Positions 12,277-23,509 of a DNA stretch of 64,000 bases are shown piece after piece. A model generated the notes under the pieces. That model searched no databases, was not told the DNA's origin, and was given only the letters and a program-made list of their open reading frames with translations. Where the stretch lies: the NCBI GenBank assembly GCA_019279435.1, contig JAAALK010000081.1, forward strand, positions 24,483,903 to 24,547,902, in the 5' to 3' direction. A program made the position numbers and the translations under genes. Position 1 is the stretch's first letter. Each line of letters opens with the position of its first letter. This DNA comes from Zizania palustris. Taxonomy: Eukaryota > Streptophyta > Magnoliopsida > Poales > Poaceae.

Positions 12277-15200
12277 ATGGCGTCCGTTGCCACCACCACC
12301 GCTGCCGCTGCCACCGCGGCCTCCTCCCTCCTCCACCGCCGCCGTGTCGTCGTCGCCTCGCCAGCGGCGGCGGGGGCTACCTTCCGCGGGGCCCGGCTCC
12401 AACACCGGTACCCGGGGCTCGCGTGCCGAGCGGCTGAGGTGTCCGGTGCGGAGCCGTCGTCCGCGCCGCCCGGGGCGGCGTCCAGCGGCGGGGGAAGCTG
12501 GGTGCCGGTGGTGCCGCTGACGGCGCTGCCGCGCGGGGAGCGCCGGGTGATCGTGCAGGACGGGGAGGAGATCCTGCTGCTCTGGTACAAGGACCAGATT
12601 TACGCCATCGAGAACCGCTCTCCCGCCGAGGGCGCCTACACCGAGGGCCTCCTCAACGCCAAGCTCACGCAGGTGATTCAAATTTCGCAAGAAAAAATTC
12701 ATTTCGTTAGCACTTCATGTTCTTACTCATGTTCTCATCTTCACACTAAATAATTTCATTCCACCTCGCTCTCAAACCAAACACACTCTTAATCCACGCA
12801 TCAATCAAATAAATAGATGCTAGAAAGCATAACATTTATAAACATCACTAATGCGAGAACTCTAAATATGAACAATTAACGGGAAATTTAACTATTTGCC
12901 ATTTTTATTGTTGTCACCTCTTCAAATACCACTTTCTTAGTTGCAATTAATTTTTTGCTACTTTCTTCGTAGACAATCTATATTTTTGCCACTTTGCGCC
13001 TAGTTGGCACCACATCACCTATCACCTCATTTTTTATCACGTCATTATCTTCTTCCTTCTCCTATCTCTCCCTAACTTCTCTCTCCTTTGCGACGAGGCC
13101 GACGAGGGCTTCGTGGTTGCCGTCGGGGGGCTTCGGGGCAGCCGGCGGGTGGCTTTGCGGCCACCGGCGAGGGCTTCGGGGGCAGGGACGAGGGGCTTTG
13201 GGGCCGCCGGCGAGGGCTTCGGGGCAGGGGGCTTTAGGGGCAGGGGCGGGAGACCTCGGGGCTTCGGGGCCTGCGGGGGGCGGCGGCGGTGGCCGCCGGG
13301 AGGAGATGAGGAGATAGAGAGGAGGAAGAAGGTGATGAAGTGGCACGGTGACTAGGCGAAAAAAATGTGATGTGTCATTGACTGGACGCAAAAGTGGCAA
13401 AATATTAAACTGTCCACCAAGAGAGTGGCAAAAAATTAATTGCAACGAAGAGAGTGAGAAGTGGCAACGATAAGAGTGGCAAATAGTTAAATTTCCCATT
13501 GAGTTGAGGGTGCTTTGGTCCTTCACAAAGATAGATATGTTCTTATAGGATGCCAGTTTTTTTTTCCAACAAAAAGGATATGACGCCAGAGAATTGAGGC
13601 CTTGTAAGTTGCAACTCTTGTTTTAAGTGTATATCAGTGATCAGTCAAAATGACGCCATTTGACTATATTGATCTAGATAACATGTTATGCCGGTTCTTG
13701 TAATTGTAGGTAGCCAACTATATGTATGAAATTGAAGTATAGTTTCTTACTTTCTTTTATTAAGTTATCATGTCACTCACTGAGGGTCTGTCTTTTATTG
13801 GTTAGGGTGTCAGGATGATAACTCAAGTGAAGTAGATACAGAATAAATTTACTTGGAGATGGCTATTGGCTGGTGAACTATTTGAGCAGACATATATGGA
13901 CTTATCCAAACCATTATATTGAAGTTACAGTAGAGATGATTACATGATATACCATTTTCTTTTGTCCAGTTATCTGACTTTCCATGGGATATGTTCTAGA
14001 GTACAACCTTTATTAGAAAATTGAAACATGTTGTCTTAACTATATTAAAGCGTCCAGATTTCCGTGTCGTCCGTCCGCAACCCCGTACATGTCTTCCCAC
14101 ATCCCATAAAAAAACCGGTCAAAACTTATACCCTGTGAAAACCGCCCGAACCGGGTCGCCCACCCACCCCGGACCGCCCCCGCGCGCAACCACCCGGCCG
14201 CACGTGCAGCAGGCAGCGCGACGCACGCAGCGCCCAGCGCATGCACCAACTGAAAAGAAAACGTGAGAAGCCCAGCGCATGCAGCAACTAAAAAGAAAAC
14301 GTGAGAAAGAAAAAAAAAGAAAAAAATAAAAATAAAAAATACTTAGATTTCTAAAAAATCATACAGAAACATAAATTTTACACAAATACTGTATTGCAAA
14401 ATAAGTTTCTGTTGCAAAGCACATGCATCTGACTAGTGACTTATAATTCATGAGATAGACATGAGGTATGATGTAACAGTTTTAGGTTTCAATTTGAATG
14501 GTAGGATTTTTTCAGACAGAAGTTCTGTTTTCACTCACCCAGCTATAAAAGACAGTCCTACAGGCAATGATAAGATCAAAGTATCACACGTGTAAAGTGT
14601 CATGCACTTCCCATGATAAGGTTGTAAATTTAAACAGATCTTTTATTTTAAAAATGACATGCAAATTTATAATTTTTTGTGCAATATGCAAATTTAAATG
14701 TTTTCACAAACTTTATGTGAGGAAAACACAGCTATACCTTGTGCGTTCTCTTCCATGAACAGGAACCATATTTCTATTTCTGTGTGTTTCCATATTACAA
14801 ATCTGAAATGCTATGAATTAGCCTTCCTTTTGACCACATCAAGCTTGAACACTAAGCTCTATCACTTGATAATTATTAAAGACCACAGAAGTTACTTTCT
14901 GTCACCGACATGGATTTTGGGGGATTAGAAGGAAGTAAGGAACTAAACTTCTTAATTGACAAGGGAACGAGGTAGTTGGTCGAGGGCCTGGACCTCTCCG
15001 TCGCGGCAGCGCCGTTGCGGTGACGCGGCGAGGAGGCAGGGATACAAGAAGGCAATAGCCAAATTGAACACTCGACAACTCCCTCTAGGCATCGGTCTTG
15101 TTTATATAGGCACAAGACCGATCTAATCTAATACAACTCTAATAAACTTCCATAACTAACTTTGACTACTTGGACTCCCTAACCACCTGGACTCTTTAAT

Positions 15201-17079
15201 TAATCTGCACTTTAACTTATCCCACAGCTACAGTACCGGCGGTACTGTTCACAGGCGGGCCAGGCCCTTCATCCCATAATCTAAGGCCAGGTACTTCTCA
15301 ATTAGCAGTCCCTAATCATGAAGCGCCTAGAGACAATTGAGGACCGATTGCAGCCGATTCAGTCCCTGGAGGAAAGAATATCTGCACTAGAGATTATCGT
15401 CCAGCACCCTGGACGCCATCCCCTTCCAACCACCGATGCTCCAAGGAACACGTCGGTGCGCAACTAGGATGGCAGACATGGAAATTCTCACCAGACCGAC
15501 GGCATGGAGGAGGATGATCAGGAGGGTCCTCTGCCCCGCAGCCAGGAAAGCAGGTACCTAGATCCGCCACCGCGCAGCCATGGAGGAGGACGGCAGGGCC
15601 TAGATCCGTCGCCAGACAGCCAGGAGGGAGGGCGGCAGGGCCCTGAGCCGCCTCCACACCACCAAGGAGGGAGGCAGCCAAGGCCTCTCCGGTGGCGGTG
15701 TGGGTAGCCTCGGTAGGGCCAAGTTAGGTAACGACGGCTCAGTCGGCGACGTCAACAGTGCTGCGGAGGCTAACACTACTTTCTTGACCGCGCAAAGCAC
15801 ACCCTCACGAGCACGGATGGCGGCCTGGCTGACGGTTGGAGGATCAACGTGGGTTGCCTTGGCGGCACCAGCAGCCTAGCTCGAGGACGAGCTGGTTTTC
15901 AAGGGGGGAAGAGATGTCATGGCCTCAGATTATGGGATGAAGGGCCTGGCCCGCCTGTGAACAGTACCGCCGGTACTGTAGCTGCGGGATTAGTTAAAGT
16001 GTAGGTTAATTAAAGAGTTCAAGTGGTTAGGGATTCAATCTGCAGGTACTTAATTAAAGAGTCCAGGTGGTTAGGGAGTCCAAGTAGTCAAAGTTAGTTA
16101 TGGAAGTTTGTTAGAGTTGTATTAGATTAGATCGGTCTTGTGCCTATATAAACAAGACCGATGCCTAGAGGGAGTTGTCGAGTATTCAGTTTGGCTATTG
16201 CCTTCTTGTATCCCTGCCTCTTTGCCGCGTCGCCGCAACGGCGCCGCCGCGACGAAGAGGTCCAGGCCCTCAACCAACTACCTTATTTCCTTATCAATTA
16301 AGAAGTTTAGTTCCTTCTAATTTCCCCGAAATCCCTGCCGGTGGCACTTTCACACAATTTTTTGACAAGACTTGTTCATTATTTTCACTTTGAATGATAT
16401 AAATCCAGTTCATTTCTCAAAGATGTAATCTCATGTTGTTTGTCTTTCAGGACGGTTGCATTGTTTGCCCATCAACAGATAGTACATTTGATCTTCGTAC
16501 TGGTGAAATAAAAGAATGGTATCCCAAAAACCCTGTTTTAAAGGCTCTTACACCTGCTTTGAGAAAACTATTCGTTTACCCGGTGAAAATCGATGGAGAA
16601 AATATCTACATCAGCATAAAGGGGGCTGTTAGCTCTGGTGGAACAGCAGAGATTCTATTCAGTGGGAAAGCTCAACCTGGGTTCACTTCATCTGATGTCA
16701 ATATTGAAGAGGTCTCACTTCGTCTGTGCTCCATTACGTTTGCCCAGGAATTGAACTACTGAATATCATTTCTTTCTTCAGATGAATCATGCATTCTTAA
16801 TTTAGTATACTCCATCCATCATTATCAGCACAATGAGAATTTCACTGAGCTGTTACCGACATAGCATTTTTTTTTTTGCGTTTTCAGGTGAGAATGGTAA
16901 TTGATGAAGATGTCGGAGGTTTTGGTTTCACTGGCAAGAACGAACTGATAAATGGAAAAGCTGCTATTATTGGCTTTCTCTTACTGATAGATTTTGAACT
17001 TTTAACTGGGAAAGGCCTTCTCAAGGGGACTGGTTTATTGGATTTTATTTATGCAATTTCGAAAGCTTTCAGCTCATAA
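12277..17079 (+). CDS. PSB33: PSB33/LIL8-type chloroplast Rieske-fold thylakoid protein
   Basis: Three exons: 12277-12672, 16451-16711 and 16888-17079, all phase-0 joins with GT-AG sites, giving 282 residues. The start is the first ATG (MASVATTTAAAA), which opens a Ala/Ser/Arg-rich chloroplast transit peptide of roughly 50 residues. A Rieske-like domain follows (VPVVPLTALPRGERRVIVQ, DGCIVCPSTDSTFDLRTGE, EWYPKNPVLKAL); the usual His ligands of the iron-sulfur cluster are not seen, so cluster binding is doubtful. The C-terminus has an LHC/ELIP-like helix (GFTGKNELINGKAAIIGFLL) and a second hydrophobic stretch. This matches Arabidopsis PSB33 (At1g71500), a thylakoid protein linked to photosystem II organisation and light acclimation. 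Intron 1 (3.8 kb) is crowded with transposons. Confidence 0.92.
12881..13497. mobile_element. MITE-like inverted-repeat element, copy 2 (PSB33 intron 1)
   Basis: Begins GGGAAATTTAACTATTTGCC and ends with the exact inverse GGCAAATAGTTAAATTTCCC, a perfect 20-bp terminal repeat. The arms continue to pair imperfectly for over 100 bp (GTTGCAATTAATTTTTTGC against GGCAAAAAATTAATTGCAAC). The core at 13085-13300 is a GC-rich run of GGGCTTCGGGG-like words. It is a second member of the family at 11270-11883. Confidence 0.82.
14034..14437 (+). mobile_element. Helitron-like non-autonomous fragment in PSB33 intron 1
   Basis: The 5' end TCTTAACTATATTAAAGCGT and the 3' end GTTGCAAAGCACATGCATCT followed by GACTAGT resemble rice Helitron termini (TC...TATATTAAAGCG; GTTGCAACGCACGGGCAT...CTAGT). 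It lies between A and T as Helitrons do on the 5' side, and there is no target duplication. The 3' subterminal hairpin is weak here, so the call is tentative. Confidence 0.5.
14900..16346. mobile_element. LTR element with inverted (head-to-head) LTRs, PSB33 intron 1
   Basis: The 5-bp duplication CTTTC lies at 14895-14899 and 16347-16351. The right arm (15915-16346, 432 bp) is a plus-oriented LTR beginning TGTCATGGCCTCAG after a purine tract (AAGGGGGGAAGAGA) and ending GGTGGCA. It contains the TATA segment CCTATATAAACAAGACCG. The left arm (14900-15289) is the same LTR in reverse orientation, so both outer ends are LTR 3' ends. The left arm lacks the first few LTR bases on its inner side. The middle (15290-15914) has a gag-like start and a LEDELVFKGGRDV segment like the end of a Gypsy polyprotein. 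Confidence 0.8.
15318..15914 (+). pseudogene. gag/pol remnants inside the inverted-LTR element
   Basis: An ATG at 15318 opens MKRLETIEDRLQPIQSLEER, a short coiled-coil start like a Gypsy gag, which stops after about 50 codons. Later frames hold Gly/Pro-rich repeats (about 15500-15710) and a segment LEDELVFKGGRDVM just before the LTR, which resembles the C-terminus of Gypsy polyproteins. No protease, RT or integrase is present. Confidence 0.5.
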
Positions 17080-18560
17080 GGATGTTTGTTTGGGTATTAT
17101 CCAGGTACATCACTACTCATGTAGGTCTAGAGTTTATTTGTACAAGCATCTGTATTTGAATATAACATTTTTGTCTCTGCTGTAAATACAATATAAGATA
17201 TAATTTTCAATATGTGTTTGACAAAATCCATGTTCATCCGAAATGTAACTGCTGAAGGTGTCATGCTCTTCCCTTAAAATATGTTAATTACGTGTTCACA
17301 ACTCCACACGTAGCATGGTCGTGCAATCATCTAAGCAAGAAAAAAGCCACATGCACAGCCCGTTCTAATGGCTCATCAACTTAATTCTCCACAAACTGAC
17401 AGTAGTACACGTGTGTTTCAGATCTTTGGAGTAAAAAAGGGTGTATAGCGATTGAGGAAAGCAGATCATATGCCATGGGAATCAACAAATCAGATGTAAT
17501 TCTGTATGTAGAAAAAGTTTGGAGTTCTCATGTGTAGTCTGAGCTTGTACCTGCACTCATACTGAAAAAGAGTACATTCTAAGAGCTTGGAGAACTGATT
17601 GTGACAAATGAGAAGTTTGTTAAGATAAAAGGTAGTTCATTTTGATTAAAAAAATCTTCCTTTTTACCAAAGAAAATGGTAAGGTGTACTGAATGATGGT
17701 TTTTTAGATAATTTACTGAAGGATGGTTGAACATAATCCTTCAAACTTGATCCAATCCTGAAGAACAACTTCACTGCACCTTATTCAATAGAACTATAAG
17801 TAATCCATACAATGACTCAATGATCTTGTCTTATTGCAATTCTCATGTGGGCTGATACCATAATGAATGGATCCATACAACCTCTAAAGTCTCAACCTCT
17901 TTTTGATGCAAAGAGCAATGCCCCATTTTCCTGTGTCATTTTGGGCTTGTCTTGCTGCCTTTCTGACATGCTCGCCATCTATCTATTTCCACTTTTGTAT
18001 CCATTTTTTATTTTATGATTTATGTTTATTTCCAACATTTAGATGTATTAATTTCAGATGATAAGTTCAAGTGGTTTGTGCTAAGGTTTCTCTGTTGCTC
18101 TTCACTGGTTTATATACATGCCTTTTTTTAAAAGATGGTACTGGAATGCACATACTCAACAATCATGTAACACTAGCCTAAATTTCTTGCTTTCACCACT
18201 TAATAACAAAGTCCCAATTGTTGAAATTTGAAGAAATATACTAAAAGTCAAACTTTCATGAACCATGCTATTTTATCATCTTTACTGGAGACTGCAAATT
18301 TCTGGATTCTTTCTTGTCTTCGACCATTTATTGTGTTCAACCTGACCCTGCATTCTGCAAAAGTGAGCAGTATTAATAATGTTCAGAAATTATATATAAT
18401 TTCTGAACATTATTAATTTTATCCATAATGGATGGCTATGGCCTTTTGGTTATACAATTTCTGATGTTTTCTACATCTTCTTCAATAAAAGTAATTAGTT
18501 AGTGTAAATATTTTTAATTTTATCCATATTAAAATATTAAATATGGTTATGTATTACTTA
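17080..18560. other. PSB33 3' UTR and following AT-rich intergenic DNA
   Basis: The first 150 bp or so after the stop codon are probably the 3' UTR (AATATAAC and AATACAATATAAG words near 17157-17200). No coding region or recognisable RNA gene was seen. A 46-bp perfect palindrome at 18372-18417 is listed separately. Confidence 0.5.
18372..18417. repeat. 46-bp perfect palindrome
   Basis: The half-site ATTAATAATGTTCAGAAATT followed by ATA (18372-18394) is followed directly by its exact reverse complement (18395-18417), with no spacer. Confidence 0.95.
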
Positions 18561-19016
18561 TACTCTCTTCGTTCATTTTTAAATGACGACATTGTTTTTT
18601 ATTGTAACATTTGATCATTTATTTTATTTAAAAAAATTGTGCAAATATGCAAAAATATAAGTTATTCTTAAAATAACTTTAATAATAAAACAAATTATCA
18701 ACAAAATAATAATATTTCAAAAAATATTTTTAATAAAACAAATGATCAAATATTGAGATAAAAATAGTACTCCTTTCGTTTACTTTTAAATGACACAATT
18801 GTTTTTATTTCAACGTTTGACCATTGTCTTATTCAAAAAACTTTTTGAAATATAATTTATTTTGTTATAATTTGTTTTATTACTGAAAGCACTTCAATTA
18901 TAACTTATATTTTTGCATATTTGTATAATTTTTTTGAATAAAACGAATAGTCAAATATTAAAATAAAAATTAGTTATCTCATTTAAAAGTTAACTTTTAA
19001 CGGAGGGGAGAGAGTA
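18561..19016. mobile_element. Stowaway-like MITE array (CTCCCTCCGT-type ends)
   Basis: The left end TACTCTCTTCGTTCATTTTT and the right end AACGGAGGGGAGAGAGTA are diverged inverse forms of the grass consensus CTCCCTCCGT...ACGGAGGGAG, flanked by TA. A second internal start (TACTCCTTTCGTTTACTTTT, about 18769) suggests one element inserted beside or inside another. The body has inverted AAATGACACAATTG/CAAATATT blocks. Confidence 0.6.
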
Positions 19017-20992
19017 CATGCACCGCTAGAGTAGGACGTGAGGCAGTCAAAGTGGTGGACACGTGTCACCTCTCCCTTCGTCGTCCTCAATATTCTCGCT
19101 CTCTCCTGTAATTAATGGAAGCCAGGCTGCCGCTCTCCCGACCGTTGGTTGCCTCGCCCCATGCGGCCGACTACGACCTGATTGCGACCACCTTGAGTCC
19201 TTGACTGACTGCGTTCAGTGGGAGTTCACTCACTTTCCAAAGTTTTATGTATGTCTCTCACGTAAAGAGAACTTTGCTTGCTGTCTATTCTACTGATAAT
19301 TTTATATTTATCCACCAATCCATCCTTACATACGGTGGTGACTGGTGATTGAGTACAAGCTAACATTATAATCTAAGTATTATTGTTGACGACTAATAAC
19401 TACGGAGCTAAAAGATTTATATTAGTTTTGACATTCACGAGGATTGGATTAGCTTGAGAGCATATGAAAGTATTTGGAAGGGGTCTATCGGTGAATTGTG
19501 GAGTACGTAGTCCACCTAACAAGATACCCGAAGTGATGAATAGATATATATACTGGTTTAGTCTTATAAAAGATAATAGTCATACGTCCAATATTTTTGT
19601 AGATTATATTGGAGTCTAAACTTACAAAGTAATTAGCCTCGCCCCTCTTATATATAGTCAAGGGAGAGCCCAACAAACTAGGACTTTATCTTGAGTCGAT
19701 TTCTCATACATCCGAGATTACATACCGAACTCGGTCCTTAATTACAAGGATTATGGTACAAATATATCTCTTTATATTGGATATAGAGCTCAGTTACTAG
19801 ATAAGGATATAATATTCTTTGTTAGAATCGAACCCACCTTTACAGGCCATACCAGAGTCCGATGCTAAGCTTGGTCTGCTCTCGGTCTAGACTGATAAGT
19901 CCATCGCAAGGTAACCGGAGTCATATTTCTACAGGTCTCTCATCCCCTTTATATAGTATGGGTGAGACATGAATAATTAGAATTTATATCTAAGTCTGAG
20001 TCTGAGTCGGTTAATTTCTATATATCAAGAATTATGTATCGTACTCTATCTCTTATTTCACCAATAATACTACCATTAAATTAATTTGGGTTATTTTTAT
20101 ACTACGAACGTTCAACATTATAATTTTAGAAGAATTTAGTACCGTAGTAAATCCGCAATTAAGCACAAAATAAAGGAAGTCTTCACACAGGAGTCAAGAC
20201 GATCAGATCGATCAATAACGATCATCAGTGTGATATTGATTAAATAGATCACATATGTGTTAATCAATTGTTCTTGGTAATTTTAAAAATTACCGGAGAG
20301 TCGACGTGAGCTTGTTCTTACATAATTAATAATATAATGATTCTACATACTATACGTACCTGAGAATCTCGCAATTCAACAAGATTGTTGACATTAATTG
20401 ATTTATAAATGAAACATGCATGTGAAGAAAAACAAACGTGGATAGCTCGATCGACACGCGTGTTGATTCTCGGCAAGAACAAAGCTTAATCAGTACCTTT
20501 GTGTTTATTGTTTTTAAATCTGTTAAAATCGCCAGGTTTAGGTTAATCTACGTACAGCTAGCTGTTTGAGAGCAACACATCATATATGCAAGAATAATTT
20601 ATTTGGTTTTGCTAAAGCTCAACATGCATGTGGTCAAAGCATCACATTTATGTAGATTTTGGTGATTTAAATATTTCCTCCTTGTTCCATGGAGAGCCAC
20701 ACTCAAATTCAAGATCAACCAAGCAGTTTTGTGTGTGTACAAAAAGTATATACATAAAATAACATGAAATTCAGGTTGTTTAAGCCAAATTGGTGGTTTC
20801 TGTACTTTTCCCATAAAAGGAAACAGAAGAAATGGTCAAAAGAAACTTAGTTAATTAACAGCTAGCACTAGTTGTGCAAATTAATCTTCATACAATCCAG
20901 TCTATAACACACGTCGAGAGCGTGTAAACACCAAAGCAAAACAACAAGTTAAAGCACTCGCACACGGGTGTGTGTATATGTTGAGTGCCCGG
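19017..20992. other. intergenic DNA with a degenerate LTR-like stretch
   Basis: No gene found. The stretch 19430-20060 (TCTTATATATAGTCAAGGG, GAACTCGGTCCTTAATTAC, GGTCTCTCATCCCC words) has the look of a decayed plant LTR with a TATA region. Paired ends and a target duplication could not be fixed. The rest is AT-rich. Confidence 0.35.
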
Positions 20993-22709
20993 CACTACAA
21001 GAAAACAGAAAGTTTTCATCGGCTAAAATATCTTTCGTCATTTTTTGGAAAAGCCGACGGAATTTAAATAACTTCCGTCGGCCTCTAGGAGCCGACGGAA
21101 GTTAACTTAACTTCCGTCGCCTTTTCACAGTGGCCGACGAAAGTTAGCCGAAATTTTTCCGCGGTCGATCGGATCCCATAACTTCCGTCGACCAGCATTA
21201 AAGCCAACGGAAGTTGGCCGACGGAAGTTATGGGGTTTTCCCCCAACCACACGCGCGTACAGGGAGACCTAACTCCCTGTACGCGCCCACACAACGCCGC
21301 CTCCCGCGCCCAGCCCGCGCCGCCGCCTCTCGCCCTCGCCGCCTCCCGCCCGTGCCGCCGCCGCCCTCCCTCGCCGCATCCCGCCTTTGGCCCGCGCCGC
21401 CGCCGCCCACCATCGCCGCCGCCCGCCCTCGCCGGCTCCCGCGCGCACGCGCCGCTGCCCGCCTCCGGCCCGCGCCGCCGCCCGGCGCTCGCCTCCTGCC
21501 GGCACCGCCGGCCGCCACCCCGGCTACCGCCCCCTCCCGCCCATCGCCACCGTCCGTCTCACCGCTGTCTCCGACGCCGCTGCCCGGCCTGCGCCACCCG
21601 TCCCGGCCGCCGTCCCCGATCCGACGCCGCGAGCCGTCGCCGTCCGCCGGCCTACGCAAATCACAAAGTAATTTTTTCACCGCTTTACGAATTTTTTCGC
21701 TTTTTATTTGTGAATTGTTTCATTGGTAAATTTAATTGGTACAGACGTATAGATAGATATGGATTAAATTTTGTCAATTGATGAATTAAATGATTGATAT
21801 GGATTATTCCAATATTAAATTATGGAGACATATAGATAGCTTTATAGTCCACTAGTATCTTTTTTTAATTTGTACTATTATAGTTAAGAAAAAACACTTG
21901 TACATGCATTCTACAAAAGGATTTAAAACACTCAAATTAAGTGGCTTTGATTATTTGATATTCTAGACCGTCATGATCATACATGAATTTTATGAATTTT
22001 GTCATTGGTATGCATGAGCAGATACACTCTAATAGACGTGTATAGGGAGGAAATATGGAATGATAGTATGAATCTTGTTTTATATGCGATATTATTTTTT
22101 CATATGCAATATATGTTGTGATATTATGTATAAATTATGCATGATTTCATTGGGTGATTAGTATTATATCTATATATACCTTATTATATATATTTCTTTT
22201 TGTATGCAATTTTTTATTTGACAACAACGTAGATAGTGTAACGAAACCTATGTGTCACCCGTTTCGGACCAACATATCTCACACGTGTCATGCGTGTGAG
22301 ATGTGTAGGTCCGGAATTGTCCCTTTTTGGACAGCCTCGGATTGGGCGACAGGGTGTGGTATTTATGATGAGTCATGAGTCCGAATGGGATTTCGGTAAC
22401 ATAACCTTGTTGTTCTCCATTGCACCACTATCAGGCGTGCAATTGGAGAACAGCGGGGTTATGCTGCTGAAATTTCGTTCGGACTCATGACTCGTCATAA
22501 ATACCACGTTTTGTCGATCACTCTTGGGTGAGTTTAGGACCTATCTTTTCCTATAGACATAGGCCCGTGGCAGAGTTCGGCGCTAACTTTCGTCGGCTTC
22601 ACGTGGCCGACGGAAGTTAGCTAACTTCCGTCTCCTCGCTTCCGTCGGCCAAAGCCGACGGAAGTTAGCCCTTTCCCAACGGAAGAAAGTTGCCTGGATT
22701 GTTGTAGTG
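20993..22709. mobile_element. CACTA (En/Spm) element, non-autonomous copy 1
   Basis: Starts CACTACAAGAAAACAG and ends TTGTTGTAGTG. The 3-bp flanks CGG and CGT differ at one base, a likely decayed duplication. Subterminal repeats of GCCGACGGAAGTTA in both orientations occur at both ends (21050-21230 and 22590-22680). It shares a GC-rich (GCCGCC)n block (21290-21660) and a transposase-gene fragment (22215-22325) with the larger element at 60047-63523, so it is a deletion derivative of that family. It also carries a fold-back segment (22356-22507) that the larger copy lacks. Confidence 0.9.
22356..22507. repeat. 152-bp fold-back hairpin inside CACTA copy 1
   Basis: The arm GTGGTATTTATGATGAGTCA... 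(about 70 bp) is matched by its imperfect inverse ending ...GACTCGTCATAAATACCAC, with a loop of about 11 bases (CACTATCAGGC). The outer 30 bp of the stem are almost perfectly paired; the inner part has scattered mismatches and small bulges. Confidence 0.85.
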
Positions 22710-23509
22710 CGTGCATTGCAACCGAAAAAATATAACATTAAAAAAAATAGTGATGGTAACGAGTGTGAGCGGAGGCGAGGAGTCGTACTTACTATTTTAT
22801 TCTAGATTCACGTACCAATGAGAAGCTAGTGTGATAACGCATATTCATCACCAATAGCTTAAGGAATTAAAATGGTGAGATTAGTAATTAATACGTAATT
22901 AATGTGTAATTAATGATCAGCTTCACTAGCTAGTTCAACTAACCACCAAAACAAAACCTCTTCAGGAGTATCCACGAAACTCCCCTCCCACAAAGGCAGC
23001 CTTAATAATTTATATCCTCCTGCCGGTGGATTATCCATCAGCAAAATCCCTCTCAGATTTTCTTAATATATATATACCTCATCGATCCATCACCCATGCA
23101 CATTTATTTACACATATAATTATATATATATATATGTGTATATATATATATAAGAACAAAAAGGAAAGGACACGTATTTGGCTCCAGCTGTCTCCACTCT
23201 GCTCAAAGTCAAACGTCACATCTCTGAGTCGATCTCTCCCTCCTAACCATGCATGCATCCTCCGATGATCTCTTTCTCTATATACACCTCCATGTCGAAG
23301 TACCTAGCTCTCACTCACTGTCGGACTAGCTAGCTGAGCTCATCTGAGCTGAGGCTGAGCTACTACGGCGGCATTGCAGCAAGTGTGAGGTGAGCTGGGC
23401 AGCTTGTTCGATCGATCGAGGGCGAGGGACGGAGAGAGAGAGCTTTTGCTGGCTGGGATCAATTAAGCTGCAGGGCGAGCGAGCGGTTAGTTCGAGCATT
23501 GAGGCGATA
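22710..23509 (+). promoter_or_regulatory. upstream region and 5' leader of the ERF gene
   Basis: A TATA-like CTCTATATACACC lies at about 23276-23288, which would place transcription start near 23310 and give a leader of about 200 bases. A TATATA run sits at 23120-23155, and a GTCAAA (W-box core in inverse) near 23206. The last part before the ATG is GA-rich. Confidence 0.45.

Noticed and set aside
11437..12702. Long minus-strand open frame (421 residues) across the PSB33 promoter and exon 1
   Set aside because: It is antisense to the well-supported PSB33 exon and the GC-rich MITE core; its composition is low-complexity Arg/Gly and it matches no family.
21214..21781. Several overlapping Pro/Arg/Ala-rich open frames on both strands
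   Set aside because: They come from the (GCCGCC)n block of CACTA copy 1, which recurs in copy 2; GC-rich repeats keep many frames open.
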